Positions 13,307 through 24,472 of a stretch of 64,000 nt of DNA are shown one piece after another (within the stretch, counting starts at the first letter, position 1; the number at the start of each line of letters is the position of its first letter). The DNA is taken from the NCBI RefSeq assembly GCF_015832195.1, contig NC_052046.1, forward strand, positions 34,314,911-34,378,910, read 5' to 3'. The stretch is from Motacilla alba alba. Lineage: Eukaryota > Chordata > Aves > Passeriformes > Motacillidae. Below the pieces are notes generated by a model that saw nothing but the letters and a program-made list of their open reading frames with translations, had not been told where the DNA came from and ran no database searches. A program made the translations under genes and the position numbers.

Positions 13307-16010
13307 TTCTAAGAAAATAAATTGCAGAATTTAATCAATTTTCTTTGCCTAAGAAAATATGAGAGGAACCAAAGCTGCAGTTATAATTTTGCAAATGTGC
13401 AAATGTTTGGTTTGACCGTCTGTGAGTTTTTGTTCAGTAAAATGCATGTGATGTACGTGTCTTTCTTTCACCACTCTTCCCTGCAGTCACTCTGAAGTTA
13501 CATGAGCAAAGAACATCACAAGCAGGTTTTGCTTGTTCAGCATCTGTTGCACAAAATCACATATCATTTCTGTTTTCTCTATAGGACATAAAGTATCCAT
13601 CAGACTTGGAGCAAAGCATTCACGTTAGAGAAACATGCTGTCTCTGTAACCTTGGAAAACAGATTTAGCTCCTCACATTTGTGTAATAGTGTTTATAATT
13701 AGTCATTGGGGAGGTATTATTTATGAAAGCTTTCCTGAATGTAATGCTTTGCAAACATCTAAAGGATTAAATAGGTATTTGTTGCCTTGTGCTTGGAAGA
13801 ACAAAGCAAGCTGTATGGGAAGAACTGTTTCCCTTCTGTCCCAGGTTTTGCTTCCTTCCTCTGAGCTCAGTATGCACAGCATTGGCTGAGGCTGAGGAAG
13901 CAGAGGAAAAGCAAAAGTGATGGGTGGTCTATACCATATCCTTTCTTCATAAATATAGCAGTTATTTGGGAGGATGCTCACTGACATGACATTTGAAACC
14001 TTTACTCTTTTTTGGGAGTTCACTTCCCACCGAAACATGAATTAACCCACAGGTTTATTCTCTCTGTGCCTCAAGGACAACTTTAGACTATTTAGTGTGA
14101 ATTTTTCCAGAACATATTCCACAACAGAACATTTTACCTGTCACCTAATATCATGTGAAATTTATGGAACAGGTAGTGCAAGAGCAGCAATCTACGTGCA
14201 TCTGGTAAATATTTGTCCTTTCTGTTAATTTTTTGAAGCAGTTGATTTTTGCCCTCCATTTGAAGCAGTGACAGTTCTGCGATATTTTGTATATAAGGCA
14301 TGTTTGGAAAGACAGGCCTTAAATATTGTATTTGATGAGGTGCTGTCTCCTAACATATCAAGTAAATCTAATGATGGTGAACAGTAATTACCATTGCTTA
14401 ACTGAAGCAGCATTACCTCAAATCTATCTGGCAATAAAAATAGGGTAGTGCTGATTGAGGGGTATTTTTAACATGGCTGATATTTAAATAAATAAGTTAC
14501 AAAGTGGAGATGAAAGAGGTTTGTTGTTGTTTTTGTTTAAAAGGTTCAAGATTGTTTTGTTCTGGTAGTGTTGAACAAGAAGAGTTCATGGACTGCCCTG
14601 ACACCTACCTTGAAAAAGAAATGAATGACATTATTTGTAAATTGAAAAGATTCAAAGTCCATGTATATCTTATGTATCCCCTACAATATTCTCTTTCTCT
14701 CATATATATATTTTTTCCTGAATGAATAAAAAAAGCTTCAAGATCTTAAATGACAAAAAACTTATGTTCACACAGTATTGAATTTACATGGTGAGCTACT
14801 CAAATGTCAACAAATGCCAAAGCTAAGGAGAAACCCACAACTAAAAGACTGTTGTCCTCTCTGTGTGCGTGTTATAATATTCTTCAGTTACACCATCACA
14901 TAGAACAATGTAAGTTATATAGGAAAATAGAATATGAATGTTCTTCCTACCCTGAAGTATGACTAATATTTGGATAAGTCAAGAAAAATTAAACTTTCTC
15001 TTTAATAAAAAAGAAATACAGAAAAAAATCCCCAAGGACAAGGAGGCTCATTCCCATGAGAGAACATTGATGGTTGTGGCCTAATATTTTTGATTCTACT
15101 TTTTTTACTGATGAATTAATGGTAGCTGTGTGCAAATTTTGCAATTTTTTGCATCCTTGTTATTTCTGTACAAGAAAGAGTATACATTAATACATTGTCT
15201 TCAATTCCTATGTCCCATGTTGAAGAAGTTGTCAGAACTGCACTGGATATATGCAAACCTGCAAATTTGAGGATCACAAAGAAATGTCTTTGAAGACATT
15301 TCTGAAGAGGAATACAGGAAAGATATCTAATGGGTTCTTCTCCCTTCCTACAAAATCCTGAAAGTTTTACAAAGTTTCAATGAGGAACAATAACAGATTA
15401 TTCTCTTACTTTTACGGATGGCGTTGTAACCTAGAGTCATTGTCCAGGGTGGAAGAGACATCTTAAGCCTTCACAGTTTAAAATACTTGAAAGATAGTCC
15501 ACACAAAACCTTGTTTTTTCCCAACCCCACTGACATTAGCATTAGGATGAAGTGGTATTTGAGCAGATATTCAAAACAATGAAAAGAAAATAAACACTAT
15601 ATATTGCTTCTGCTAATGTAAATGCAGGAAAAAATATATTTAACGTTGTGAATCTAATTTAAATGAAGTAAAATCAAATAAAGTGGGAGAAAGGATTTTA
15701 GGAATGGCAGGAAGTAAAGGTAGCAGGTATCAAGAGAACTGTATAATGATATTCTGTGAAAGAATATTTTGGAACTGGTGCAATATAACAGTGATGAAAA
15801 ACATATTTGTGAGCACCATTAAACCTTTCATAAATGATCCTACAGCACCAGAGCACTCTAACATATTGTGTGAAGATTAGTGCTAAAGTTATAGCAATAT
15901 GGTTTCTCCCAGAGAACACAGGAAATTAATTCTGTTCATAACAGTTCAATGGCTATACTAAGATCTCTCTGGTTCACTGATTTTGAAATAATGCAGAAAG
16001 TTCAGACTCA
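13307..16010. other. Unique AT-rich sequence, no gene seen
   Basis: No recognisable gene. The longest frame is 105 codons at 13721-14038 on the minus strand and shows no known domain. The stretch ends at the octamer tail of the CR1 element that follows. Confidence 0.6.
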
Positions 16011-16058
16011 CAGAATCACAGAATAACAGAGTTGCAGAATGACAGAGTTACAGAAATT
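16011..16058 (-). repeat. CR1 3'-terminal octamer array (six units)
   Basis: Six in-phase 8 bp units, each beginning CAGA on the plus strand, are the reverse complement of the ATTCTRTG-type tail of CR1. They differ from one another at one to a few bases. Immediately inside lies a palindrome: GAATTAGCTCT at 16067-16077 pairs with 16080-16090 across a 2 bp centre. Confidence 0.9.
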
Positions 16059-16248
16059 CTGAGTTGGAATTAGCTCTGGAGAGCTAATTCTCATGCTCGA
16101 ATGGAGCACCAGGAGCTGGTTGCTCAAGATTATTTCCAGACAGCTGTTGAATATCTTCAAGGATGAAAACTCCACCTTCCCCACTTCCCTGCCAGTGCTC
16201 AGTCATATTCACACTGGCTATTGTTGATATTCCGCAGTCTCCTGTGTT

Positions 16249-16880
16249 TCAGTTTGTGCCCATTGTCTCTGGTTCTGTCACTGAGCACAACTGGAAAGAG
16301 CCTGTCTCTGTTCTCTTGGCATCCTCCCTTTGAGTATGTAAATACTTTGATGAGATTCCTCTGAACTTCTTGTTCTCAGGTTGAACACTCACAGGACTCC
16401 TAGCCTTTCCTCCTAGGAAAGAGGCTTCTGTCCTTTCATCACCTTGGTGGCCTTCCACTTGGCTCTCTCCAGAAGCTCCATGTGTCTCTTGTACTGAGGA
16501 GCCCAGAACTGGACACAGCATTCCAGGTGAGACCTCACTGGGGCTGAGCAGAGGGACAAGATCACCTTCCTCGATCTGCTGGCAATGCTCTTTTGAATGT
16601 ACCCCAGGATACCTTTCACTTTGGCAACAGGTCTGCTCTACTGTTCCACATGGTGTCCACCAGGACCCCCTGGACCATTTTCTGCAAAGCTGAGTGTCCC
16701 CCTACATACATACACTGGCTTCTAGGGTTTCTCACCTCCAGGTCCAGGTCTTGCATTTTGCCTTGTTGAATGAGCTTCACCAGGGATCTGTTGGCTCATC
16801 CTCTCAGCACTTTAAAGCTGCTTGGATGGCAGCACAGCCCTGTGGTATATCAGCCTCTCCTCCTGTCAGGTGTCAGTCAG
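16249..16880 (-). pseudogene. CR1 reverse transcriptase C-terminal remnant
   Basis: The minus strand encodes the downstream end of the CR1 ORF2 product, in at least two frames. One frame (16413-16619) contains the run ILGYIQKSIASRSR, followed by a VILSL...QFWAPQY segment and an ELLERAKWKATK segment. A second frame (16249-16521) carries the following region, ending at the element's 3' UTR. The switch between frames shows a frameshift, and several codons are changed from the family pattern, so it cannot make a working enzyme. The catalytic core (YXDD region) and the endonuclease domain lie upstream in intact elements and are absent here because of 5' truncation. Confidence 0.88.
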
Positions 16881-16885
16881 TTTTA

Positions 16886-19831
16886 TTATTATTTAGTTGG
16901 AAACAGTTTGTCTCTCAGTTGAATTTTTAACGGACAAAGTGCAGTGTGATTACTGCATATGAAATTATCAGGAGATGTGTAGCAGTGGAGATAACCCAAC
17001 ATACATTATTGAAACCCTCCCATTGTTCCCTCACAGGGAGTATGTACACAGGTCTGTTTGAATCCAGTCCTATCCAGGTTCAGGTAGCATTAGATCCTAA
17101 AGCATTTTAGTCACTCAAAAGTATACCACAGTTCTCAGAGGAGATACAATAATGCTGAGAGCACATAATCTGTGACATAGGGTCAGGTGTAGACAGTTGT
17201 AGGAAATATATCCATGTGCAAGCAACTCCCTGATATAATATTAAAGGGACAGATGAGAGACGGGAAATCTCAGCTGAAGGTCTGTTTTGGTCTTCACATC
17301 CCACTGCTGTTGACTCTTATTTCTCTGTGGTATGTTAAATGTGCAGGCAGCTGGGATTATCCTTCTGACCCAGCTCTCCCTTCCTAGTGTTTTCATGAAA
17401 TGCATGTTTATCAGACCCCAGCAAATTCCACTCTCAGGAATGCAAGGACAAAGAATAATCCCTGAAGGCTCATGACAAAGCAAAGCAAATGAAATGAACA
17501 GCTAGCAGGAGAGACGGTTAAAATGATTAAAAAATAAATGCATGCTTTAGAAGTGAACCAAGAACAAGCAGTCATGAATCAGTGTGGAAGAAAGGACATT
17601 TGAGTTTGAATGCTCTACACAACATTAGATACCATTTCCATACATGACAGAAACATCATAAGGAATCCTAGAATGAAAACATAAGAATGCTTGAGTAAAA
17701 TTCCATAGCGAGGACATATTCAAAAACAAACAAAATGTTAATAATGGAAATGTTGCTAGACATCCGTGATTTTTGATGATAACTTTACAAATCCAGGAAA
17801 TGCACATGGCACAATACGTTGTTTCTCCTGCTCAGTCTCAATTACTTCCCTCTGTTTGTCAATATTCAAATCAATATCCATGTCAATATTCAATCAAGAT
17901 CCAACTTCAGTGATGGAGTCTAAGAAGGGAACATCAACTTGAAGACCGTGGAGAAAAATTGCATAGCTACAAAAGCAGATAATCTGTAAATGACAAATAA
18001 ACCCCAAAAGACTTCCCACTTTACCCTCAGTAGTGAGAATGAAGGTGTTCTCTAAACACAGTATTTAATCTATTCTTTATGCATTAATCTTACAAGAGAT
18101 CACAAAAATCTCTTTCAACTTTTTACAGTGGTATCCCACCTAACAGACATATATGGCTATCTCTAAATATTTGATACATGATTTCTAAAGAGACATTAAT
18201 ATACATAATTTGGAAATAATTTATTCAAAGATACTTATGTTGCTTTTGTTTAAAGCTTTTTAGTCAGTTGACAAATATTTTTGATTCTTTTTTCAATCCT
18301 TGATATTATGTTGACTATCATAAAAATTTTCCACTTTAATTTGACTATGACAATAGCTAAAGATGAAGTTTTCCCAGTCACTAGCCACATAGACTGCTGG
18401 TAGAACCCTCAAGACCATCTCTAAGGTCTTGTGGTAAAGCCTGTTTGGTCTTCACCAGAAAGGTTTTTCTCATTTTCCTGAATATTTTAAATATTACATA
18501 AAAGGATTTTCACTCAGTTCTTATGCTCGATCAGGCGTTCCTTGCTATTACATCTGTAAAAGTACTTAAAAAAAAATCAATCTTTGTTTCATGAATCAAG
18601 TTTTTAACATGTGGCATCTCTGAAGATATAGGTATTAATAACCAGGCATCTGGGACACCAGTGATTTTTGGCTATTAAAGCTTTTTTTGTAGCTAGTACA
18701 CTTTATAATGAATAAGTATTTTCCTCTTTGTGGCATAGATAGCCTAGTTCTTTAGCATGGGGATTTTAGAGACAGAAATGGTAAAGTACTTTTCTTTCTA
18801 CTCCTGTGAAGGAAATAACATTTTAAAAGCAGATGAGGTGTGAAGTTCTGTTCCAGTGCTCTATATCCACTCTTGGCTTTCATCTACATAGGCAGTTTGG
18901 ATTGTGTGAAAATATATAAACCCCATTGTGACAAGTGAGAACTACTGCAAGTGCTTTTTAACTTAAATATTTAACTTAAAACATGCAAATTCTGCTAAAG
19001 GCAATCTGTATGAAGGGGGAAGAATATTCAGGGAAGTTCAAACTTGAAGATGTAGGAAAAAAATTGAAAAAGTGGGCATTCCAACATGTTTAACTACTGC
19101 AGCCCATGTTCCTGTTTCAGAGACATCTGTAGAAAGTTGGAAGAGAAGGTCAAACGCCCAGATATTTTTTTTTCATAATTTTAGCTTTTATAATGCTCGA
19201 AGTTTGTTATAGTGTGCAAAAACCTTTTATATTCAGTTTTGTCTTCTTTTTATTGAGCAGATAATGGTGCTGTCTCCCTCAGGTGTCTACATGGAAAATG
19301 TTGGAGGTCCTCCAATCCACTCACAGCTCCTGATTTTCATCCATCCCATTCATGCTAATTTCAACCCCACAATTACAAGTCATCAATCAACTTTGCTGTC
19401 TTCATGTGCCTCATCTCTCCTGATTAATGGGAGGAGCCATTCTCCTGACCATTTCTGGGACTCTTCTCACAGAATATCTGCTCCAAAGCTTTGTGATTCT
19501 TGGGAAAAACAGTAATGACTTAACAGTTAATTGATAACTGTAGAAGGTGCCAAAGGCTCATGCAATCTCTTTTGTCCTACTGATTCCTGTCTTTCTATCT
19601 GTAACCCTCTAAGTGCTCATTCCTCAACTCAAATTTATGTGCCTTCTGAAACATCCAAGAATAAACAGCATTTCTCATTCTGCACTTTATTTTCATTCTG
19701 TGGACCCAGTTCACACTTCACTTTTCATTTTTTATTTCACTGACCACATGAATACTCTTAAATCTATTCTTTAATCTCTTAAAATACATAGAAAAAATTT
19801 TGATTTTTTTCTTTCAGTCTGAGCCCAAGGT
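16886..19831. other. Unique AT-rich sequence, no gene seen
   Basis: No recognisable gene. A small imperfect repeat built on TCAATATYCA occurs at about 17859-17900. The longest frames (80-83 codons, for example 17241-17483 minus and 19264-19515 plus) show no known domain. Confidence 0.6.
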
Positions 19832-19855
19832 GGGGGGGGGGGGGGGGGGGGGGGG
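19832..19855 (+). repeat. Poly(G) tract, 24 bp
   Basis: A run of 24 consecutive G, followed by T then GGG. Such a run can form a G-quadruplex and is difficult to replicate and to sequence, so the exact length should be treated with caution. Confidence 0.95.
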
Positions 19856-20692
19856 TGGGTAATCTAGGGTACCTCCAAAAAAGGCAGTAAGGGTTTTATT
19901 GTCTTTCTGACTGTATTTATCCTGTCTGAAAGTCTTCTTACCAAATTTTTCACTCTCTACTTTTAATTTATATATCTAAATTTTGCCTTCCAAATTGAGA
20001 TCCCTCAAATTTCACAGCTTTTCTGTGCTTTGTCTCCCTCTGTCATTTCCTAGTAATTTATTGAGCCTGTTCAGCATCACATTCTTCATTCCTTCAGGCC
20101 TGTTTCATACTCCAGCTCTCTTCCTTTTCAAATAGTTTTGCCTCTTATTCTCCTTGTGAAACTGCAATTAGCTAGTTACATTTATGGTTTTAGATTTTGG
20201 TTCTTAGTCTCTTTTTAGTTTAATATCTAGAAAGGAAAATGAAGAAAATAGATGACCATCCTGCATACCTCACTTTTTTGATAAAATTGATATCTTCATA
20301 ATCACATAAATAGACACAGATGGTTATAAAGTTAATTACAAGCACAGAGCTATTTTAAAACTATTCTTAACTGTGGTGAAATTCATAGTAATTTTCTCCA
20401 CTTATTAAAATACTGAGAGAAATACAGGTTATTTTCACTAATAAGCCTGTGAATAACCAGAAATTTAACTCTGTTTCCGTATTTTATCCTCTTCTGTTGG
20501 TCACTCTAAAACAACTCAAATGAAGGGTGGTCATTTAGACAGACTTCAGTTCCAATGTTGGAAAAAAATTGCTACACCGACTTAGATATAGTGATACCTA
20601 GACTTTATCTTAATAGCCATTATTATGGCTCAGATTATTCTATTTAAAACCCTGCTAGTACAAACCTTCTGCCTGTCCTAAGGGCTTGGTAG
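19856..20692. other. Unique AT-rich sequence, no gene seen
   Basis: About 840 bases between the G run and the A run. It is AT-rich and pyrimidine-biased, with no open frame over 60 codons and no recognised repeat. Confidence 0.6.
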
Positions 20693-20744
<52 letters not shown>

Positions 20745-20756
20745 GAAAAAAAAAAA
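20693..20756. repeat. Poly(A) tract, 49 A plus 11 A
   Basis: 49 uninterrupted A (20693-20741), then GGGG, then 11 A. The preceding sequence shows no polyadenylation signal or recognisable gene, so I do not call a processed pseudogene. Confidence 0.96.
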
Positions 20757-23700
20757 GATGTCAAGGCATTTATCTAAAAGGAGATGTGTTTTTTAGCCAT
20801 TCCTTTTATGGGATCGCATAGCAAATTCTCAGGCTTGTATAAATACACCAACAGGCTACCGCACTGCTTGATGCCAGAATATATTAGTTGTTCAAGTTCA
20901 CATAGCCTGCAAAAATACAGGAAGCAGCTCCAATGCCAACAGAATGGGAAGCCCAGCTCCCTGCTTCCTCAGCCCAGCTGGGCCACATAGGCAGAGGTCA
21001 CCCTCTCCCCGGTGGGAGCAGAGGAGACCCCAGGCTGCAGAGGGGAACCAACAGAAGTAGGCAGTAGCTCTAGCAAAAGGGCAGAAGGAAGGGAAATTGT
21101 GGGAAGGGAAAGATCTGAAGCCTACAAAACTTACAGCGAGCTGTTGGAGCAGGTTCACGAGCACTACTGTGGATCTGTTCAAATGCCTGGTCACTTGGAT
21201 GAGCGCTTGGACAATCTGGATAGCTCTCAAAGCTTTGACTACTGATCTGAGCTATGTCTGTTGACTTTTCTCCACTGCCTCTGTCTGTGCTGTGGAGAGC
21301 AAGGCTTGGCAGGGGATGAACTGACAGCAGAGCAGGCTAGCTCTGGCCTTCACATTAACACATCCTGTGCTTTGGCATCACACAGCATTCCTAGAGTGGG
21401 AGTTTTGGGAAGAGACACTTTGTGCTGCTTGCCAGATGGGACTCAGAGGGTTTCAAAAAAAGCGTGAAAAACCACATGCAAATAAACACAGTGGTAAAAA
21501 AAATGTGAATGAGGGAATTTGTTTGGGTTGAGAAATCCCCTTCTTCCTGCTTCTTCCTCTGACTTTTCTAATTAATAATCATATCTTTTATTAAAAAATA
21601 AAGGCAGAAAGAGGTCTCTGAAAACATGTGTTTGCACAAAAAGGCAAAATTTGAGGTTTTAGCTCAAACACAATAGACAGGAAACACAACTTGGCCACTT
21701 CACAAAAGAAACACCCCCAAGATGAAGCCTACAGAGCCTGTGGTTTTACTAGTGGGAATTATTTGGCAAAAGAGTGTATGAAATAATATGTTTCACTTTC
21801 CAGGACTGGTAGATGGAATTAACTGGATACTAAGTTCAACTGTGACCAGGCTAGACTGGGATTCTTCCCAATACCTCCCTGTCAGTGTATTCTATTTTAA
21901 CCTGCACTCCAACTTAGTGCCATGAGACTAAAACAGATGTCACATAGAAAGCAGTCATGTCTTTGGTTCACTCAAGCACCCTAACCACTGCCCTTATGCA
22001 GCTGGACAGAATTGTGAGGTATTTCTGCAGGATTTTGGCATGGATCTTCACGTAAGAGGTAGAATTGTTGGGGTTTTTTAGGTGCATCATGGAGCAGCCA
22101 TCAAGATAAAAAATTTACCTATAAAATGATTGCCTTGCTAACAGACACTGCCACCCATGGTCTGCCTTTTGGGTTGCATGGCTGTGTGCTGACCCTTGCC
22201 ATGAATCTGTGGCAAAGGCATAACCAAATATAGCACAGAGCAGTTGTGCTGGTCAAATAAGCAACTGTGATACGAAAGAGGAAAAATATAAGCAGTATAA
22301 GAAGAAAGTAGCATAGAACTGCATAAAACGTTGGAGGAGATGATTTTTTTTTTTAATCAAGCCTGTGTATTTGTGAAACTGACTGCCTTGAGCTTTCATT
22401 TTAACTTAAATGATTCCTACTTTAAAGAGAAAAAAACTGGGTGGGGTTTGTAATAATAATTTAATGTGCTACCAGGCTAGCAAATGAATGACAAAAGTTC
22501 TGTACATTATTTGGGTACACAGGTGAGGGGACACTAGAATTGCAACTCTGTTTGCAAGGTTTGTTATGACATTCTGGCTTTCTGGAACAGAAATTCTCCC
22601 ACATATCAGGGCTTTTTCTACAAAAAACAAATCAGAGGTTTGGGAGTTTTATATGACTCTTAACAATTCTTTTTATTGTGGAATAACATAACTTTGAAAA
22701 TGACATCTCATAATAAAATTCTTCAAATTATTTTACCTGGCTGTGGAACATGTGGCTTTCTGGGAGGATAGGACTCTTTTATGCATATTCAGAAAAAAAC
22801 ACTTAAAATGATTCTGTGACTTGGTTGCAGGCAACATATTAAAAGAAGCCCAAAAATGTAACATCCCACTGTATACCAAGAAATACCATTTAACTCCAAG
22901 TCCTGTCATTCAAATTAAAGTCTTTTTCCAAAAAGCACCTTGTCCTGTTTCACAACGCAATACATAGAAGCACTCTTGCATGCTGTGTAGTGATCAGAAT
23001 TGTATCATAAAGGCGTGAGCCAGTTTAAGATTAATAAATGAGTCTAATTCTTCTCAAATATCTATGAAGACAGGAACACCTCTACATACACATATATATT
23101 CCCTATTATATAGATACAAAAAGCGTATACCTTCTCCTTTTCCCCCCAGTGACTCAATACATGATTAGACACAATAAAAACCTTGCCTTATGAAACTGAT
23201 GCATTTGAGAAGATTGTCTGTGATAGCTGTGCAATGATATATTCCATACAAAAGCATGCAATTCTCCCAAGTTTGCTCTCATAAAAGATTCATTTCTATC
23301 ATAAACCATCACCTGTCTCCTAGTCCTCTGACATTACAATGCTGTCACATTCGGCACAGTGGGGTGGCTGGTGTGTTTTCTTTTTTGCAAATATTAAGAT
23401 TGACAGGCGGTTGACAGTGCTAAAGAACAAGATACGACCAAATACATAGCATTTGTACCGGCTGAATAGCTACTGCAAAGAAAGCATAAACATCCTTTTT
23501 TAACCTTTGAAAATACTCATACAGAGAATAAGCCAAATAAATGTGATGTACATAAAAAGAATATGGACAGGGCTTCTTACCATAAAATACTTTCTAATTG
23601 TCACTATAATTTAGTATTTTCTTTTCTCTTTCAGTTCTTCTCTCACTGCTCAGTGCCCATTTCATCTTGCTGACATACATTATTTTTCAGGACAAAGACA

Positions 23701-24451
23701 GTTTTTGTATTGCCTCTTCAGCATCTAACTGGTGTTGAATCACTGCCTTGACGGTACCTGTCGCTATTAACTGGGAGGAAATTTAGGTGCCTTATTTGGT
23801 CCACTTAATTGTACCCAAGAAAGACTGCAAAGTGGAATGGACATTATAAACACCCCTCAATGTGTCCTCTGCTCTGAAAGTTGTCATGAGACATTGTTGA
23901 TTGTGGTCCTTATTTTTTTTGCCGACATTCGTTATGAAGGAGAATATTAATGACAGAGTATTTATACAGATGGATGTCTCCTTATCCTGACCTTCTTTAT
24001 CCTTAACAGTCCTGGCAATCTAGTCTCCAGGGGTTTGCATAACCTAGTAGGAACAGATGGATTTCCTTTACAACTGAGGGTCAAAGGCAAAGAAGCATGT
24101 TCTTAGATGTGTCACTACATGAATTAAAATGTAGTAATGAATTTGTGGTGTACTCTGTGACTTTATGTTAGACCTTGACCTTAATATCACATTTAACTGA
24201 GTACAATCATAGGTCACAAATTAGAAAGGTTTAAGCAATCTTCTGCTCTATCAAGGGAACCCAATTTAATCAGATCTGATTTAATATTCTGCTCAGAGTT
24301 TAGGGAGCACTTGACTAATATTACTAAGGAAAAAAGTGTCAGCGAAGTTCACCCATGCTGCAGAAGCCCAAAGAGGCATTTGAGGCATTGGGGGGCAATT
24401 CTAGCAATTTTGCAGAAGCTTACAGTCACAAGCATTAACTCTTTTTAGTGG
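20757..24451. other. Mostly unique sequence with a GC-richer patch of overlapping open frames
   Basis: Around 20890-21245 the base composition becomes GC-richer, and two frames overlap: 110 codons on the minus strand (20898-21230) and 77 codons on the plus strand (21012-21245). The plus frame has a charged, helix-like tail but matches no family I can name. I see no splice-bounded structure, so neither is called as a gene. The remainder is AT-rich and featureless, with no frame long enough to consider. Confidence 0.5.
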
Positions 24452-24472
24452 TTTTTTTTTTTTTTTTTTTTT
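24452..24472. repeat. Poly(T) tract, 21 bp
   Basis: Uninterrupted run of 21 T. Read on the minus strand it is an A tract, but no adjoining minus-strand retroposed gene is recognisable. Confidence 0.95.

Larger units (their letters stand above)
16011..16885 (-). mobile_element. CR1 non-LTR retrotransposon, 5'-truncated
   Basis: This is the 3' part of an avian CR1 LINE in minus orientation. The low-coordinate end is the element's 3' terminus, made of octamer repeats (16011-16058). Then come the short 3' UTR and, from about 16240 upward, sequence encoding the C-terminal part of the CR1 reverse transcriptase read on the minus strand. Landmark stretches match the familiar CR1 pattern: an equivalent of 'subject to vote by surface of Q-F-W-A-P-Q' (QFWAPQY near 16485-16505) and, further upstream, the part that in intact copies precedes it (about 16660-16880). 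Homology stops near 16885, so the 5' end is missing, as in most CR1 copies. Relative to the family pattern there appears to be a small loss near 16640. Identification is from memory of the family consensus. Confidence 0.93.
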
